Below are positions 19,725-28,682 of a stretch of DNA of 64,000 bases, in pieces. Origin of the DNA: Peteryoungia wuzhouensis (GTDB lineage Bacteria > Pseudomonadota > Alphaproteobacteria > Rhizobiales > Rhizobiaceae). The number at the start of each line of letters is the position of its first letter. Position 1 is the stretch's first letter. A program made the position numbers and the translations under genes. The notes under the pieces were generated by a model. It had not been told where the DNA came from, did no database searches, and saw nothing but the letters and a program-made list of their open reading frames with translations. Location: positions 248,001 through 312,000 of the forward strand of contig NZ_QJRY01000002.1 in assembly GCF_003205195.1 (NCBI RefSeq). Direction: 5' to 3'.

Positions 19725-19829
19725 GGCTCCTCTACACCGGCAGCATGGCCGGCCAATAGCCCATAGCTACTAACACGACGAACACGAGCGAAAAAGCCGA
19801 AAGGCATTCGCCGTCGCGAATGGGTGGCA

Positions 19830-20681
19830 TCAAGCCAGAGCGATCGCAGGCTGTTCGGAAACGGCAAGTCCCATGCCCTGCATCAACCGGCGTGTGGGAA
19901 AGTCCTGCCGACCGGATGTAAAGACGGCAAAATCGAAGCCGTCCGGATGTTCGGCATCCTCGACCAGCGGAACGAGCCTTCGTGCCTGGCGGGCAATGGC
20001 CTCCGCCGGATCGAGCCAGTCGACCGGCCAGGGCGCCAGCTTGCGAAAGACATTGGCGAGGAACGGATAATGGGTGCAGGCGAGCACCACGATATCGGTT
20101 CGCGCGCCATCCTTTTCAACAAAACAGGGCGCGATCTCGGCGCGCACCGCCTCGTCATCCAGTGTCTCGCCCCGGATATAGGCTTCTGCCATGCGCGCAA
20201 GGTTCTCGGACCCGACCAACCGGACATGACATTGCGAAGCAAACGACTGGATGAGATCACGGGTATAGGCGCGGCGCACGGTACCGGGTGTGGCAAGCAC
20301 CGAGACGAGACCGGACCGCGTCCGCTCTGCCGCCGGCTTGATCGCCGGCACCGTCCCGATGAAGCGCATGGCGGGAAACGCTTCGCGCAGCTCGGCACCG
20401 ACCAGCGTGAAGGCGGTGTTGCAGGCAACGATCACGGCCTCGGGGTCGTAGCGCTCGAGCAGGTCTCGAAACACGTCGATCACGCGGGCCTTGAGCGGCG
20501 CCTCCTCCCAACGGCCATAGGGGAAGCCGGCATCGTCGGAAACATAGATGAAGCCACGTTCGGGCATCAAAAGCCGCGCCTCGCGCAGCACGGTCAGCCC
20601 ACCGATCCCGGAATCGAAAACCAGGATGGGCTTCAGTTCATTCGGTGCCGGCTTGACCATCTGTATCAGCATCCTCATCAC
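19830..20681 (-). CDS. murI: Glutamate racemase
   Basis: MurI supplies D-glutamate for peptidoglycan. The 283-residue protein has [14 protein letters not shown] near residue 22, the first catalytic cysteine in VACNTAFT and the second in [10 protein letters not shown]. It overlaps the end of trmJ by 44 bases, so the two are co-transcribed. Several starts are possible (GTG 20681, ATG 20678, ATG 20672, ATG 20660); none has a strong ribosome site, consistent with translational coupling, so the first few residues are uncertain. Confidence 0.95.
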   Translation of the reverse strand: MMRMLIQMVKPAPNELKPILVFDSGIGGLTVLREARLLMPERGFIYVSDDAGFPYGRWEEAPLKARVIDVFRDLLERYDPEAVIVACNTAFTLVGAELREAFPAMRFIGTVPAIKPAAERTRSGLVSVLATPGTVRRAYTRDLIQSFASQCHVRLVGSENLARMAEAYIRGETLDDEAVRAEIAPCFVEKDGARTDIVVLACTHYPFLANVFRKLAPWPVDWLDPAEAIARQARRLVPLVEDAEHPDGFDFAVFTSGRQDFPTRRLMQGMGLAVSEQPAIALA

Positions 20682-21474
20682 CCGCCACTGGGACTGCCGG
20701 GGCTCTCTGCCCCCGCCGCGAGAAACGGTCGAGGGAGGAAATCACGCCACGGACCACATGGATCTCGGGCGTGGTGAAAGCGCGCCGGCTCAGCACCGCC
20801 CTTAAATTCTCTACCATCCTGGCTTTTTTATGCGGCGGATGAAAATAGCCCCGTGCATCGAGTGCCTCCTCGACATGATCGAACAGGCCGACAAGTTCGT
20901 CCTTTGTCGCCATGGGCTGCTCGGGTGCGTCGAAAGGCACCGCATGCACATCGTCCATGCTGGACTTCATCCACTCGTAGGACATCAACAGCACCGCTTG
21001 TGCGATGTTGAGCGAAGCAAAGGCAGGATTGACCGGGAAAGTGACGATTTCGTCGGCCAGTGCGACGTCTTCGTTCGACAGACCGGATTTTTCCCGGCCA
21101 AAGAGTATACCGGTCTTTTCGCCCGCCCTGAACTTGTGGCGCAGGGTCTCGGCCGCCGTCACGGGCGATCGAACCGGCTTGAACCCGTCACGCCCCCGCG
21201 CGGTCGTCGCGTAGACGAAATTGAGGTCGGCGATCGCCTCTTCCAATGTGTCGTAGACGACGGCCCCGTCGATGACGTGATCAGCCTTGGAGGCGGCGGC
21301 CCGGGCCTTGTCGGAGGGCCAGCCGTCGCGCGGCTTGACCAGGCGCAGTTCCACCAGGCCGAAATTCGCCATCGCGCGCGCCACCATTCCGATGTTTTCG
21401 CCAAGCTGCGGCTCCACCAGAATGATTGCCGGCCCTTCCGCCAGCATGATGCGCTCGCTGTTCGTTCCCGCCAT
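20638..21474 (-). CDS. trmJ: tRNA (cytidine/uridine-2'-O)-methyltransferase, TrmJ family
   Basis: A SPOUT-class methyltransferase of 278 residues. The N-terminal motif [19 protein letters not shown], the central [21 protein letters not shown] and the C-terminal knot segment [22 protein letters not shown] are the three SpoU motifs that bind SAM. TrmJ methylates position 32 of tRNAs. A C-terminal helical extension includes [26 protein letters not shown] precedes the ATG. It shares an operon with murI. Confidence 0.92.
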   Translation of the reverse strand: MAGTNSERIMLAEGPAIILVEPQLGENIGMVARAMANFGLVELRLVKPRDGWPSDKARAAASKADHVIDGAVVYDTLEEAIADLNFVYATTARGRDGFKPVRSPVTAAETLRHKFRAGEKTGILFGREKSGLSNEDVALADEIVTFPVNPAFASLNIAQAVLLMSYEWMKSSMDDVHAVPFDAPEQPMATKDELVGLFDHVEEALDARGYFHPPHKKARMVENLRAVLSRRAFTTPEIHVVRGVISSLDRFSRRGQRAPAVPVAGDEDADTDGQAGTE

Positions 21475-21541
21475 GATCCGCCCTTCTTAAAACAATCCGG
21501 GCTCCCATTCGCACAAATTCACCGCGCCGCAAAGGGGCGGG

Positions 21542-22117
21542 TCACTGCTTGGGCCAGGATCCGGTGACCAGAAAGTCGAGATACGAATGGGTGAGCGCGG
21601 CATATTCGGCTTTCACCGACGTCTCGATATTCCCGGCCGCGTAGTCACGGTTCCAGAAGTTGTCGATGACGTAATGTCCATCCTGCTCGATCACATGGAA
21701 GATCGTGCCCGGCTCCTTCAGGTTCGGCGCGTGTCCAAAGCAGGACATCGCATCGAAGTAGACGGCGACCGGCGTCACCGCACCAACAGGCGCGAGTGTC
21801 TCGAAGCGGACATCCTTCAGCGGACAGGAATCCTGGCCGCCGATCACCACGTCATAGCCAGTCATATAGCCCTGGCCATCCTGGAGTTCGTCCACCTTTT
21901 GGGCGAGCCGATAAACCTCGACGAAACTGCTGCTATAAATCGACGCAAGAAGGCTCTCGTCAAAATATCCCTGTGCTTCGACTGCAGGCTGGCCTTCGCC
22001 ATTCCAGCCGGCAACCGCCATGACCGTCCTCACGGGATCGGCGGGGTCCGCTGCAAAGGCAGGAAGCGATAAGAGTGTCGATACAAATGCTATGGCAATA
22101 TGGACAGGTTTCGTCAT
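21542..22117 (-). CDS. Exported protein of unknown function, tandem paralogue 2 (DUF3828-like)
   Basis: 191 residues with a signal peptide (IAIAFVSTLLSLPAFA). Two conserved cysteines sit in IGGQDSCPLKDVRF and FDAMSCFG, and IFHVIEQDGHYVIDNF gives a terminal beta strand pair. The upstream gene has the same layout (QDGCPFKNIRI, NRSCSS, IFHVETENGRAVIDDI), so the two arose by duplication. The cysteines probably form a disulfide in the periplasm. The ATG at 22117 follows GAGGCGGCG and lies ten bases after the stop of the first copy. Confidence 0.75.
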   Translation of the reverse strand: MTKPVHIAIAFVSTLLSLPAFAADPADPVRTVMAVAGWNGEGQPAVEAQGYFDESLLASIYSSSFVEVYRLAQKVDELQDGQGYMTGYDVVIGGQDSCPLKDVRFETLAPVGAVTPVAVYFDAMSCFGHAPNLKEPGTIFHVIEQDGHYVIDNFWNRDYAAGNIETSVKAEYAALTHSYLDFLVTGSWPKQ

Positions 22118-22127
22118 CGCCGCCTCG

Positions 22128-22658
22128 CTACTCGCCACCCTGGACCTTCAGATCCTGCTTGATCGAATTGCCGGAATTGCCGTCGACGACAGGATAGATA
22201 TCGTCGATCACGGCCCGTCCGTTTTCGGTCTCGACATGGAAGATCAAGACCGTATCGGCAGCGCCAGCAGCGTCCGAAGAACAACTGCGGTTGTCGAAAA
22301 GCGCTGTGACCTGGCCGTCGCCATCATCTTCGATTCGGATATTCTTGAAGGGGCAACCGTCCTGCCCCTGGGCAATTGGGTCGTAGTCGAACGGGAAGCC
22401 CGTCGTCTCACCCTCCGGGATGTCATACGGCGGGTTCTTCGATGCCGCGCGAAAGGCAGCGACAAACTCGGCACTGAACAGACGTTTAAGTCGGTCCTCG
22501 CTGAAGACCTCCTCTTCGGTGCCACTCGCCCCCTCTTCCCAATTGCGCGCAGTCGCCTCGACGATCTCGCGCACCGGCGCCGTCATGTCGACGGCGAGTG
22601 CCGGTCCGGCACCGGACATCAACGCGAGCATGAACAAACCAGCCTTCATCGTCTTCAT
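22128..22658 (-). CDS. Exported protein of unknown function, tandem paralogue 1 (DUF3828-like)
   Basis: 176 residues with a signal peptide (MKAGLFMLALMSGAGPALA). It shares with the downstream gene the QD-x-CP-x-K element, the second cysteine and the IFHV...VID tail. It is more acidic than its partner. The fold resembles small periplasmic DUF3828/NTF2-like proteins, which is a weak guess. The ATG at 22658 follows AAAGAG; a GTG-like upstream frame would add 15 residues before the signal peptide and is unlikely. Confidence 0.72.
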   Translation of the reverse strand: MKTMKAGLFMLALMSGAGPALAVDMTAPVREIVEATARNWEEGASGTEEEVFSEDRLKRLFSAEFVAAFRAASKNPPYDIPEGETTGFPFDYDPIAQGQDGCPFKNIRIEDDGDGQVTALFDNRSCSSDAAGAADTVLIFHVETENGRAVIDDIYPVVDGNSGNSIKQDLKVQGGE

Positions 22659-22822
22659 GCAAATCTCTTTCCCGGTTTCAAGCGGCGTCACGGACAGGCG
22701 CATGGGTAGACCACTCTCCTAGCGCGAATGAGCGCTGTAGGCCCGGTCCAAGTTTGGGAGAATGCCGGCTTCTCAGCCGAAAGTCGCGGGGGCAGTTTTT
22801 GTCCGGAACGCCTCAGCACTGT

Positions 22823-22850
22823 TTGCCTTGCCGTGAGAGAATGTTATAGG
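22823..22850 (+). promoter_or_regulatory. Candidate promoter of icd
   Basis: TTGCCT (22823-22828), 16 bases, then TATAGG (22845-22850). The predicted start near 22857 gives a leader of about 57 bases. Confidence 0.5.
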
Positions 22851-22913
22851 CAGGCCATTGGCGCAGCGCCCTCCCCTTGGCCTGCGCGTCAGGCAAACTC
22901 CGTGAGGATATTC

Positions 22914-24128
22914 ATGACCAAGATCAAGGTAGCCAACCCGGTCGTCGATCTCGACGGCGACGAGATGACCCGCATCATCTGGCAGTTCATCAAGGAAAAA
23001 CTGATCCTGCCCTACCTGGATCTCGACATCGAATACTACGACCTATCGGTTGAAAATCGCGATGCCACCAACGACCAGGTGACGGTCGATGCCGCTCACG
23101 CCATCAAGAAGCACGGCGTTGGCATCAAGTGCGCGACGATCACGCCGGACGAAGCCCGCGTGAAGGAATTCAACCTCAAGGAAATGTGGAAGAGCCCGAA
23201 CGGCACGATCCGCAACATCCTCGGCGGCGTCATCTTCCGCGAGCCGATCATCTGCAAGAACGTTCCCCGCCTTGTTCCCGGCTGGACCAAGCCGATCGTG
23301 GTCGGCCGCCACGCCTTCGGTGACCAGTACAAGGCAACCGACTTCAAGTTCCCCGGCAAGGGCAAGTTGACCATCAAGTTCGTCGGCGAAGACGGCGAAG
23401 TGATCGAGAAGGAAGTCTACAACGCGCCGGGCGCCGGCGTGGCACTTGCCATGTACAACCTCGACGAATCGATCCGCGAATTCGCCCGCGCTTCGATGAT
23501 GTACGGCCTGATGCGCAAGTGGCCGGTCTACCTGTCGACGAAGAACACCATCCTCAAGGCCTATGACGGCCGCTTCAAGGATATCTTCGAAGAAGTCTAC
23601 CAGACCGAGTTCAAGGCGAAGTTCGACGAAGCCGGCATCGTCTACGAACATCGCCTGATCGACGACATGGTCGCCTCCGCTCTGAAGTGGTCCGGCGGCT
23701 ACGTCTGGGCCTGCAAGAACTACGACGGCGACGTCCAGTCCGACACGGTTGCCCAGGGCTTCGGCTCGCTCGGCCTGATGACCTCGGTTCTTCTGTCCCC
23801 CGATGGCCGCACGGTTGAAGCCGAAGCCGCACACGGCACGGTGACGCGCCACTACCGTCAGCACCAGAAGGGCCAGGAAACCTCGACCAACTCGATCGCC
23901 TCGATCTTCGCATGGACCCGTGGCCTTGCCCACCGCGCCAAGCTCGACGACAATGCGGAACTCGCCCGTTTCGCAACGACGCTCGAAAAGGTCTGCATCG
24001 ACACCGTCGAAGCCGGTTACATGACCAAGGACCTGGCGCTGCTCATCGGCCCTGATCAGCCGTGGCTGTCGACGACCGCCTTCCTCGACAAGGTCGACGA
24101 AAACCTGAAGAAGGCCATGGCCGCCTGA
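22914..24128 (+). CDS. icd: Isocitrate dehydrogenase (NADP+)
   Basis: Oxidises isocitrate to 2-oxoglutarate in the TCA cycle. The 404-residue protein is of the eukaryote-like NADP+ type common in rhizobia: [23 protein letters not shown] at the N-terminus, [19 protein letters not shown] near residue 95, and [35 protein letters not shown] near residue 305. The ATG follows GTGAGGATATTC. An upstream extension of 62 codons is open but reads as leader sequence. A terminator follows at 24157. Confidence 0.97.
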   Translation: MTKIKVANPVVDLDGDEMTRIIWQFIKEKLILPYLDLDIEYYDLSVENRDATNDQVTVDAAHAIKKHGVGIKCATITPDEARVKEFNLKEMWKSPNGTIRNILGGVIFREPIICKNVPRLVPGWTKPIVVGRHAFGDQYKATDFKFPGKGKLTIKFVGEDGEVIEKEVYNAPGAGVALAMYNLDESIREFARASMMYGLMRKWPVYLSTKNTILKAYDGRFKDIFEEVYQTEFKAKFDEAGIVYEHRLIDDMVASALKWSGGYVWACKNYDGDVQSDTVAQGFGSLGLMTSVLLSPDGRTVEAEAAHGTVTRHYRQHQKGQETSTNSIASIFAWTRGLAHRAKLDDNAELARFATTLEKVCIDTVEAGYMTKDLALLIGPDQPWLSTTAFLDKVDENLKKAMAA

Positions 24129-24156
24129 TCGGCGAATGCCATAAGCAATCATCATC

Positions 24157-24184
24157 AACCCGGCCAGCAATGGCCGGGTTTTTT
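24157..24184 (+). terminator. Intrinsic terminator of icd
   Basis: AACCCGGCC (24157-24165) and GGCCGGGTT (24172-24180) with an AGCAAT loop, followed by TTTT. Confidence 0.93.
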
Positions 24185-24705
24185 CATGCCTCGGCAGCGC
24201 CCTCTTGATCGAAGCCGGGATCGAGATCTTGAGCATCGATCCGGGCAAAGTGCTCCCGGATCCGGTTCGCCAGCCGCACGCTGGAAACGCTGAGCCCACT
24301 CAAGAGCACATCGGCAATCAGCTCCCGCTCCGGCGTTTCCTCGTCAAGATAGCGAAAACGCATGTAGGTCTGTCGCCCGTCGCGTCTTTGCTCGAACTCG
24401 ACGATGGTTTCCCAGGGAATACGGGTATCGGTCCGGTAATCGACGATTTCCTCTTCATTCAGTTCCAACGCGGGCTTCAGCGCCACGACGATACGCCGAA
24501 AGCTTCGATGCAATCCGAGAAAGCTCACGGCAACCAGCGCGATATAGAAGAAGCTGATGAACGATCCGAAACCTCCCCCCAGCAACTGCGTGAGCACGCC
24601 GCCGAAGGCGACGGCAAAGACGATCGTGAGCAGGGTGACGCCGAGTAGAGGCACGGCACGCGCCGGATAGGCGACAAGAAGGAAAGGTCTGTTGTCATTG
24701 GCCAT
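24184..24705 (-). CDS. Small membrane protein of unknown function
   Basis: 173 residues. Two membrane helices occupy about residues 15-65 (VPLLGVTLLTIVFAVAFGGVL and FISFFYIALVAVSFLGL). They are followed by a soluble domain with ALELNEEEIVDYRTDTRIPWETIVEFEQ, a pattern seen in PH-like domains of small bacterial membrane proteins. The ATG at 24705 (MANDNRPF) is chosen because the first helix follows naturally; the ribosome site is poor. It is divergent from the GST gene. Confidence 0.65.
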   Translation of the reverse strand: MANDNRPFLLVAYPARAVPLLGVTLLTIVFAVAFGGVLTQLLGGGFGSFISFFYIALVAVSFLGLHRSFRRIVVALKPALELNEEEIVDYRTDTRIPWETIVEFEQRRDGRQTYMRFRYLDEETPERELIADVLLSGLSVSSVRLANRIREHFARIDAQDLDPGFDQEGAAEA

Positions 24706-24802
24706 GGGAAAACTGTAATCAAAAACGGCAACGCTGGACAACAGGGCCAAGTGACCAAAGCAGCCCTGTCCGGGGATAACTGTCGGCAAAGGGAGAATGA
24801 TC

Positions 24803-25432
24803 ATGTCAGAACTGCATTTCTACACACATCCCATGTCGCGCGGGCGGATTGCCCGCTGGATGCTGGAAGAACTCGGCGAGCCATACGAGACCCATTTCGT
24901 CGCCTACGGCCCTGAAATGAAGTCCCACACCTATCGGCGGATCAATCCGATGGGCAAGGTGCCCGCAATCCGCCATGGCGAGACCATCGTCACCGAGTGC
25001 GCCGCCATCTGCGCCTATCTGGCCGATGCCTTTCCCGCAGCGGGCCTTGCACCAGAGCCACGCCAGCGCGGCGACTACTACCGCTGGATGTTTTTTGTGG
25101 CCGGTCCTTTGGAGGCAGCCTCGACCAATCGCAGCCTCAAGGTCGAAGTCCCACTCGATCTCAAGGGCATGGTCGGCTACGGCTCGTTTGAAACGGTCAT
25201 GGACACCCTGGAAATCGCGCTGACCGATCGCGAATTCGTCGCCGGCGATCGATTTTCTGCAGCCGATGTCTATGTCGGCGCCCATATCGGCTGGGGCTTA
25301 CAGTTCGGCTCGATCGAACGACGCCCCGTCTTCGAGACATATTTCGCCGGACTTTCCGCGCGCCCGGCCTACCAACGCGCCCGCAGGCTCGACGATACAG
25401 CCGCCGCCGAAATGCAGAAGACGCCGAGCTGA
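24803..25432 (+). CDS. Glutathione S-transferase family protein
   Basis: 209 residues with an N-terminal thioredoxin-like domain (LHFYTHPMSRGRIARWMLEELG, then RINPMGKVPAIRHGETIVTECAAICAYLAD with the cis-proline and the E-x-A glutathione-binding pair) and an all-helical C-terminal domain (FSAADVYVGAHIGWGLQFG). The substrate is unknown. The ATG at 24803 has GGGAG seven bases upstream and is preferred to one two codons earlier. Confidence 0.9.
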   Translation: MSELHFYTHPMSRGRIARWMLEELGEPYETHFVAYGPEMKSHTYRRINPMGKVPAIRHGETIVTECAAICAYLADAFPAAGLAPEPRQRGDYYRWMFFVAGPLEAASTNRSLKVEVPLDLKGMVGYGSFETVMDTLEIALTDREFVAGDRFSAADVYVGAHIGWGLQFGSIERRPVFETYFAGLSARPAYQRARRLDDTAAAEMQKTPS

Positions 25433-25583
25433 CCCGACGGGTTAGCGCCGCCGCAGCGAACGGGCAGATGGATAAAGCCGCCGATTGCAAAGAGAGCCGG
25501 ACTCAGTGTCCTATAGCGTCTGTTGATGTGGAACACTTTCATCGTCGGAACCCGCGCATGCCAGACGAAATCGGTGGCAAGCC

Positions 25584-27206
25584 ATGAAGGAAGACCTGCT
25601 CCCGAAAACTGTCAGCGTTTTCCAGGAGGGGTATGACCTTGCGCGTTTGAAGGCCGATGCTCTGGCGGGGCTGACTGTCGCGATCGTCGCCCTTCCGCTG
25701 TCGATGGCGATCGCGATTGCCTCCGGCGTCACGCCTGATCGCGGTCTCTACACCGCAATCGTCGGCGGCTTTCTCGTTTCCGCACTGGGCGGCAGCCGGC
25801 ACCAGATCGGTGGCCCTGCCGGCGCATTCATCGTTCTGGTGGCCGCAACGGTCAGCCGCCACGGCATCGATGGCTTGCTCTTGGCAACGGCCATGGCAGG
25901 GCTGATGCTGATCGCCGCCGGATTGCTACGGCTCGGCGACTACATCAAATTCATCCCCTATCCCGTGACCATCGGCTTCACCGCCGGCATTGCCGTAATC
26001 ATCTTCGCAAGCCAGATCGGCGAATTGCTGGGGCTGACGTTTCCCGAAGGTGAACCTGGGCCGCTGATCGACAAGATCCCAGCCATCGTCTCCGCCCTGC
26101 CCGGTTTCTCACCGCCCGCCGCAGTCGTTGCGGGCCTGACCATTGCGATCATCCTCATCATTCGCCGCTTCCGCCCGACCTGGCCCGGCCTGCTGATCGC
26201 CGTGATCACTGCCTCGATTGCGGCTTCCATGCTGTCTTTGCCCGTTTCGACGATCGGCACGAAGTTCGGCGGGATCCCGTCCGGCCTGTCCATGCCGAGC
26301 CTGCCGCACCTGTCGCCCGCGCTTGCGATCGCAGTCCTGCCGGACGCGATCGCCTTTGCGCTTCTCGGCGCGATCGAGTCGCTTCTCTCCGCCGTCGTGG
26401 CCGACGGCATGACCGGCCGACGGCACCGCTCCAGCATGGAACTGGTGGCACAGGGGCTCGCCAATATCGGTTCCGCCGTCTTCGGCGGGATCTGTGTCAC
26501 GGGCACCATCGCTCGCACGGCAACCAATGTCCGGGCGGGCGCCACAAGCCCGGTTTCGGGAATGCTGCATGCCCTCTTCCTACTCGCGTTCATGCTGGTC
26601 GCAGCCCCCCTCGCCGCCTACATCCCGCTTGCGAGCCTCGCAGGTGTGCTCGCCGTTGTCTCCTGGAACATGGTGGAACGGTCGGCGATATCCGCACTGA
26701 TTCGCTCCTCACGAGCCGAAACTCTGGTGCTGGCCGTGACATTCCTGCTGGTCATCTTCCGAGACCTGACCGAGGGGATCGTCGTCGGCGTCTCGCTCGC
26801 CGCCCTGCAGTTCATCCACCACATGGCGAAGGGCTTGAAGGTAACAAACCAGGAGGACGAGAGACCGCTCGAAAACATCGATGCCGGCACCGTAATCTAC
26901 CGACTGGACGGCGCCTTCTTCTTCGGCGCCGTGGCAAGCGCGAGCGCCGTCCTCGACCGCATCGCAGATGGCCACCGGAACCTCGTGCTCGATTGCAGCG
27001 GCATTCAACTCCTCGACACTTCGGGCGCCAATCTTTTGGCAGGTGTCATTCGCAAGGCCCGGCGCGACGGGGTTAAGGTCTATGTGGTGAGTGACCGTCC
27101 GGAGGTCCGCCTGTTGCTTTCGCATCACGATCTGCATGCCCAGGATATCGTATTCACCAGGACGCTGAGCGAGGCCCAATGGGCGATACAGGGCAATAGC
27201 CTCTAA
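25584..27206 (+). CDS. SulP family anion transporter with STAS domain
   Basis: 540 residues. About 400 residues of membrane helices begin with LKADALAGLTVAIVALPLSMAIAIASGV, the SulP entry motif, and contain the family signature GLYTAIVGGFLVSALGGSRHQIGGPAG. The cytoplasmic STAS domain fills the last 110 residues (VLDCSGIQLLDTSGANLLAGVI). SulP proteins move sulfate, bicarbonate or dicarboxylates; the neighbours do not show which. It is a single gene, with the STAS loop serine replaced by Thr-Ser-Gly spacing as in many bacterial members. Confidence 0.92.
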   Translation: MKEDLLPKTVSVFQEGYDLARLKADALAGLTVAIVALPLSMAIAIASGVTPDRGLYTAIVGGFLVSALGGSRHQIGGPAGAFIVLVAATVSRHGIDGLLLATAMAGLMLIAAGLLRLGDYIKFIPYPVTIGFTAGIAVIIFASQIGELLGLTFPEGEPGPLIDKIPAIVSALPGFSPPAAVVAGLTIAIILIIRRFRPTWPGLLIAVITASIAASMLSLPVSTIGTKFGGIPSGLSMPSLPHLSPALAIAVLPDAIAFALLGAIESLLSAVVADGMTGRRHRSSMELVAQGLANIGSAVFGGICVTGTIARTATNVRAGATSPVSGMLHALFLLAFMLVAAPLAAYIPLASLAGVLAVVSWNMVERSAISALIRSSRAETLVLAVTFLLVIFRDLTEGIVVGVSLAALQFIHHMAKGLKVTNQEDERPLENIDAGTVIYRLDGAFFFGAVASASAVLDRIADGHRNLVLDCSGIQLLDTSGANLLAGVIRKARRDGVKVYVVSDRPEVRLLLSHHDLHAQDIVFTRTLSEAQWAIQGNSL

Positions 27207-27228
27207 ACCTGGTCTTGCCTATACGCTG

Positions 27229-28485
27229 CTACGCCGCCGGCCGCTCCTTTCCGCGCGTATCGCCAGCCAATTGCTGCGACAGCGCATGCAACTGAGCCGT
27301 TGGCGGCTCAGCCCCAGGCTGCTCTGCCCAGCTCAGCCGATCCCGCCCGGCCTCTTTCGACGCATACAGTGCTCGGTCGGCCGCCGCCAGCGCCATCGAC
27401 AGGTCTACATCCCCGGATGCCAGCCTGACGGCGCCGAGACTGATCGTCACCGGAAGCGCCATATCCGCATGGCGGATATCGAGGGTCCCGACGCCCATCC
27501 GCAATCGCTCGAGCAGATCCGGATCCGCCGCCACCTGGCGTGCAGGCAGGTAGATGCCGAATTCTTCACCACCCAGGCGGCCGAACACGCCGCCCTTCGG
27601 AAGGCGGCCCGACAGGAAGGTCGCCAACGCCACCAATGCGGCGTCCCCTGCGGCATGCCCATGCGTATCGTTGATCGCCTTGAAGTGGTCGGCATCAACC
27701 AGGGCAAGGACGGCTCCCGCACCCGATTCGTCCGGCCTCTGGCGACTGCGCTCCACCGCAAGCAGGAAGGCTCGCCGGTTCGGCACCGCGGTCAGAAAGT
27801 CGATCTCGGAGGCGAGTTTGTGGGCCCGGAGCGTCCGCTCATAAACCATGGCAAAAATCGCCAGGACACCGACAAGGCCCTGGACGAAATAGATGAACAT
27901 GATCAGCCCGAACCAGTTCGGGCCAAATCCGCCAGACAGCGTTACCGGCTCAAGCAGCGGCATGGGCGTGCGGATCAGATAGACAAGGGCATGACCACCA
28001 AAGGCGAAGATGGCGAGGCGGCGCGCCGGAAGAGGATCGTGTCGATACCCCTGCCAGATCGCGACTGTAACCATGAAGGAGCTGATGAAAAACAGCACCG
28101 AACAGACGACGATCCGCATGTTCAGATCAACGGCAAAACGCGGCCAAAGCTCGAAGCAGATCAGCCAGATGCCGCCACAGGCGAAGGCCTTGAGGAAGGA
28201 GAAGCGCAGCTGGCGCCGGTCAAAGGCCAGACAACCGAGCCACACCAGACCGAGGCTCCAAAGACTGAATGCATTGCCGAATCCGAGCGCCACGATCGGC
28301 GGCGCGACGTCGCGCAGGCTGAGCAAGGCAAGACCGACACAGCCCGCCCAGAAGCCGAGGGTCCAGAAAGCCAATGCCCGATCCGCGCGGTCCTCGTTCC
28401 ACAGCAAGGTGACGAACACCGACACGGTGATGCAGGCCGCAGACAGGCAGAGACTGAGTGTCGGAATGTGAAATAGGTGGTCCAA
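27229..28485 (-). CDS. Membrane-bound diguanylate cyclase (GGDEF)
   Basis: About 418 residues. Six to seven hydrophobic segments fill the first 230 residues, with no recognised sensor domain. The C-terminal GGDEF domain begins at DFLTAVPNRRAFLLAVERS and has an intact active site (FGRLGGEEFGIYLP) near residue 305, so it should make cyclic di-GMP. No EAL domain is present and an RxxD inhibitory site is not evident upstream of GGEEF. The start is placed at a TTG at 28485 that follows GAGGG by six bases; an ATG at 28518 is the alternative. Confidence 0.9.
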   Translation of the reverse strand: MDHLFHIPTLSLCLSAACITVSVFVTLLWNEDRADRALAFWTLGFWAGCVGLALLSLRDVAPPIVALGFGNAFSLWSLGLVWLGCLAFDRRQLRFSFLKAFACGGIWLICFELWPRFAVDLNMRIVVCSVLFFISSFMVTVAIWQGYRHDPLPARRLAIFAFGGHALVYLIRTPMPLLEPVTLSGGFGPNWFGLIMFIYFVQGLVGVLAIFAMVYERTLRAHKLASEIDFLTAVPNRRAFLLAVERSRQRPDESGAGAVLALVDADHFKAINDTHGHAAGDAALVALATFLSGRLPKGGVFGRLGGEEFGIYLPARQVAADPDLLERLRMGVGTLDIRHADMALPVTISLGAVRLASGDVDLSMALAAADRALYASKEAGRDRLSWAEQPGAEPPTAQLHALSQQLAGDTRGKERPAA

Positions 28486-28630
28486 GTTCAACCCTCGCGA
28501 AGGTCGGGACCATGGCATCCAAGATTGAAGAAAGCCCAAAACCCTTTGGTAAATTCAAGCATGAATCCCCGAATTTCTAGGGGCAAGGCAATCACGCGCC
28601 AGGATTTTGCCACCAGGGAAATGCAAACAT

Positions 28631-28661
28631 GCAAACGGGCCGGCATTCCCTGCCGGCCCGT
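28631..28661 (-). terminator. Intrinsic terminator of alaS
   Basis: ACGGGCCGGCA and TGCCGGCCCGT (28635-28661) form an 11-bp stem; TTTGC follows on the minus strand, a modest U-tract. Confidence 0.75.
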
Positions 28662-28682
28662 CGAAATCAGTCAGATCTCGTG

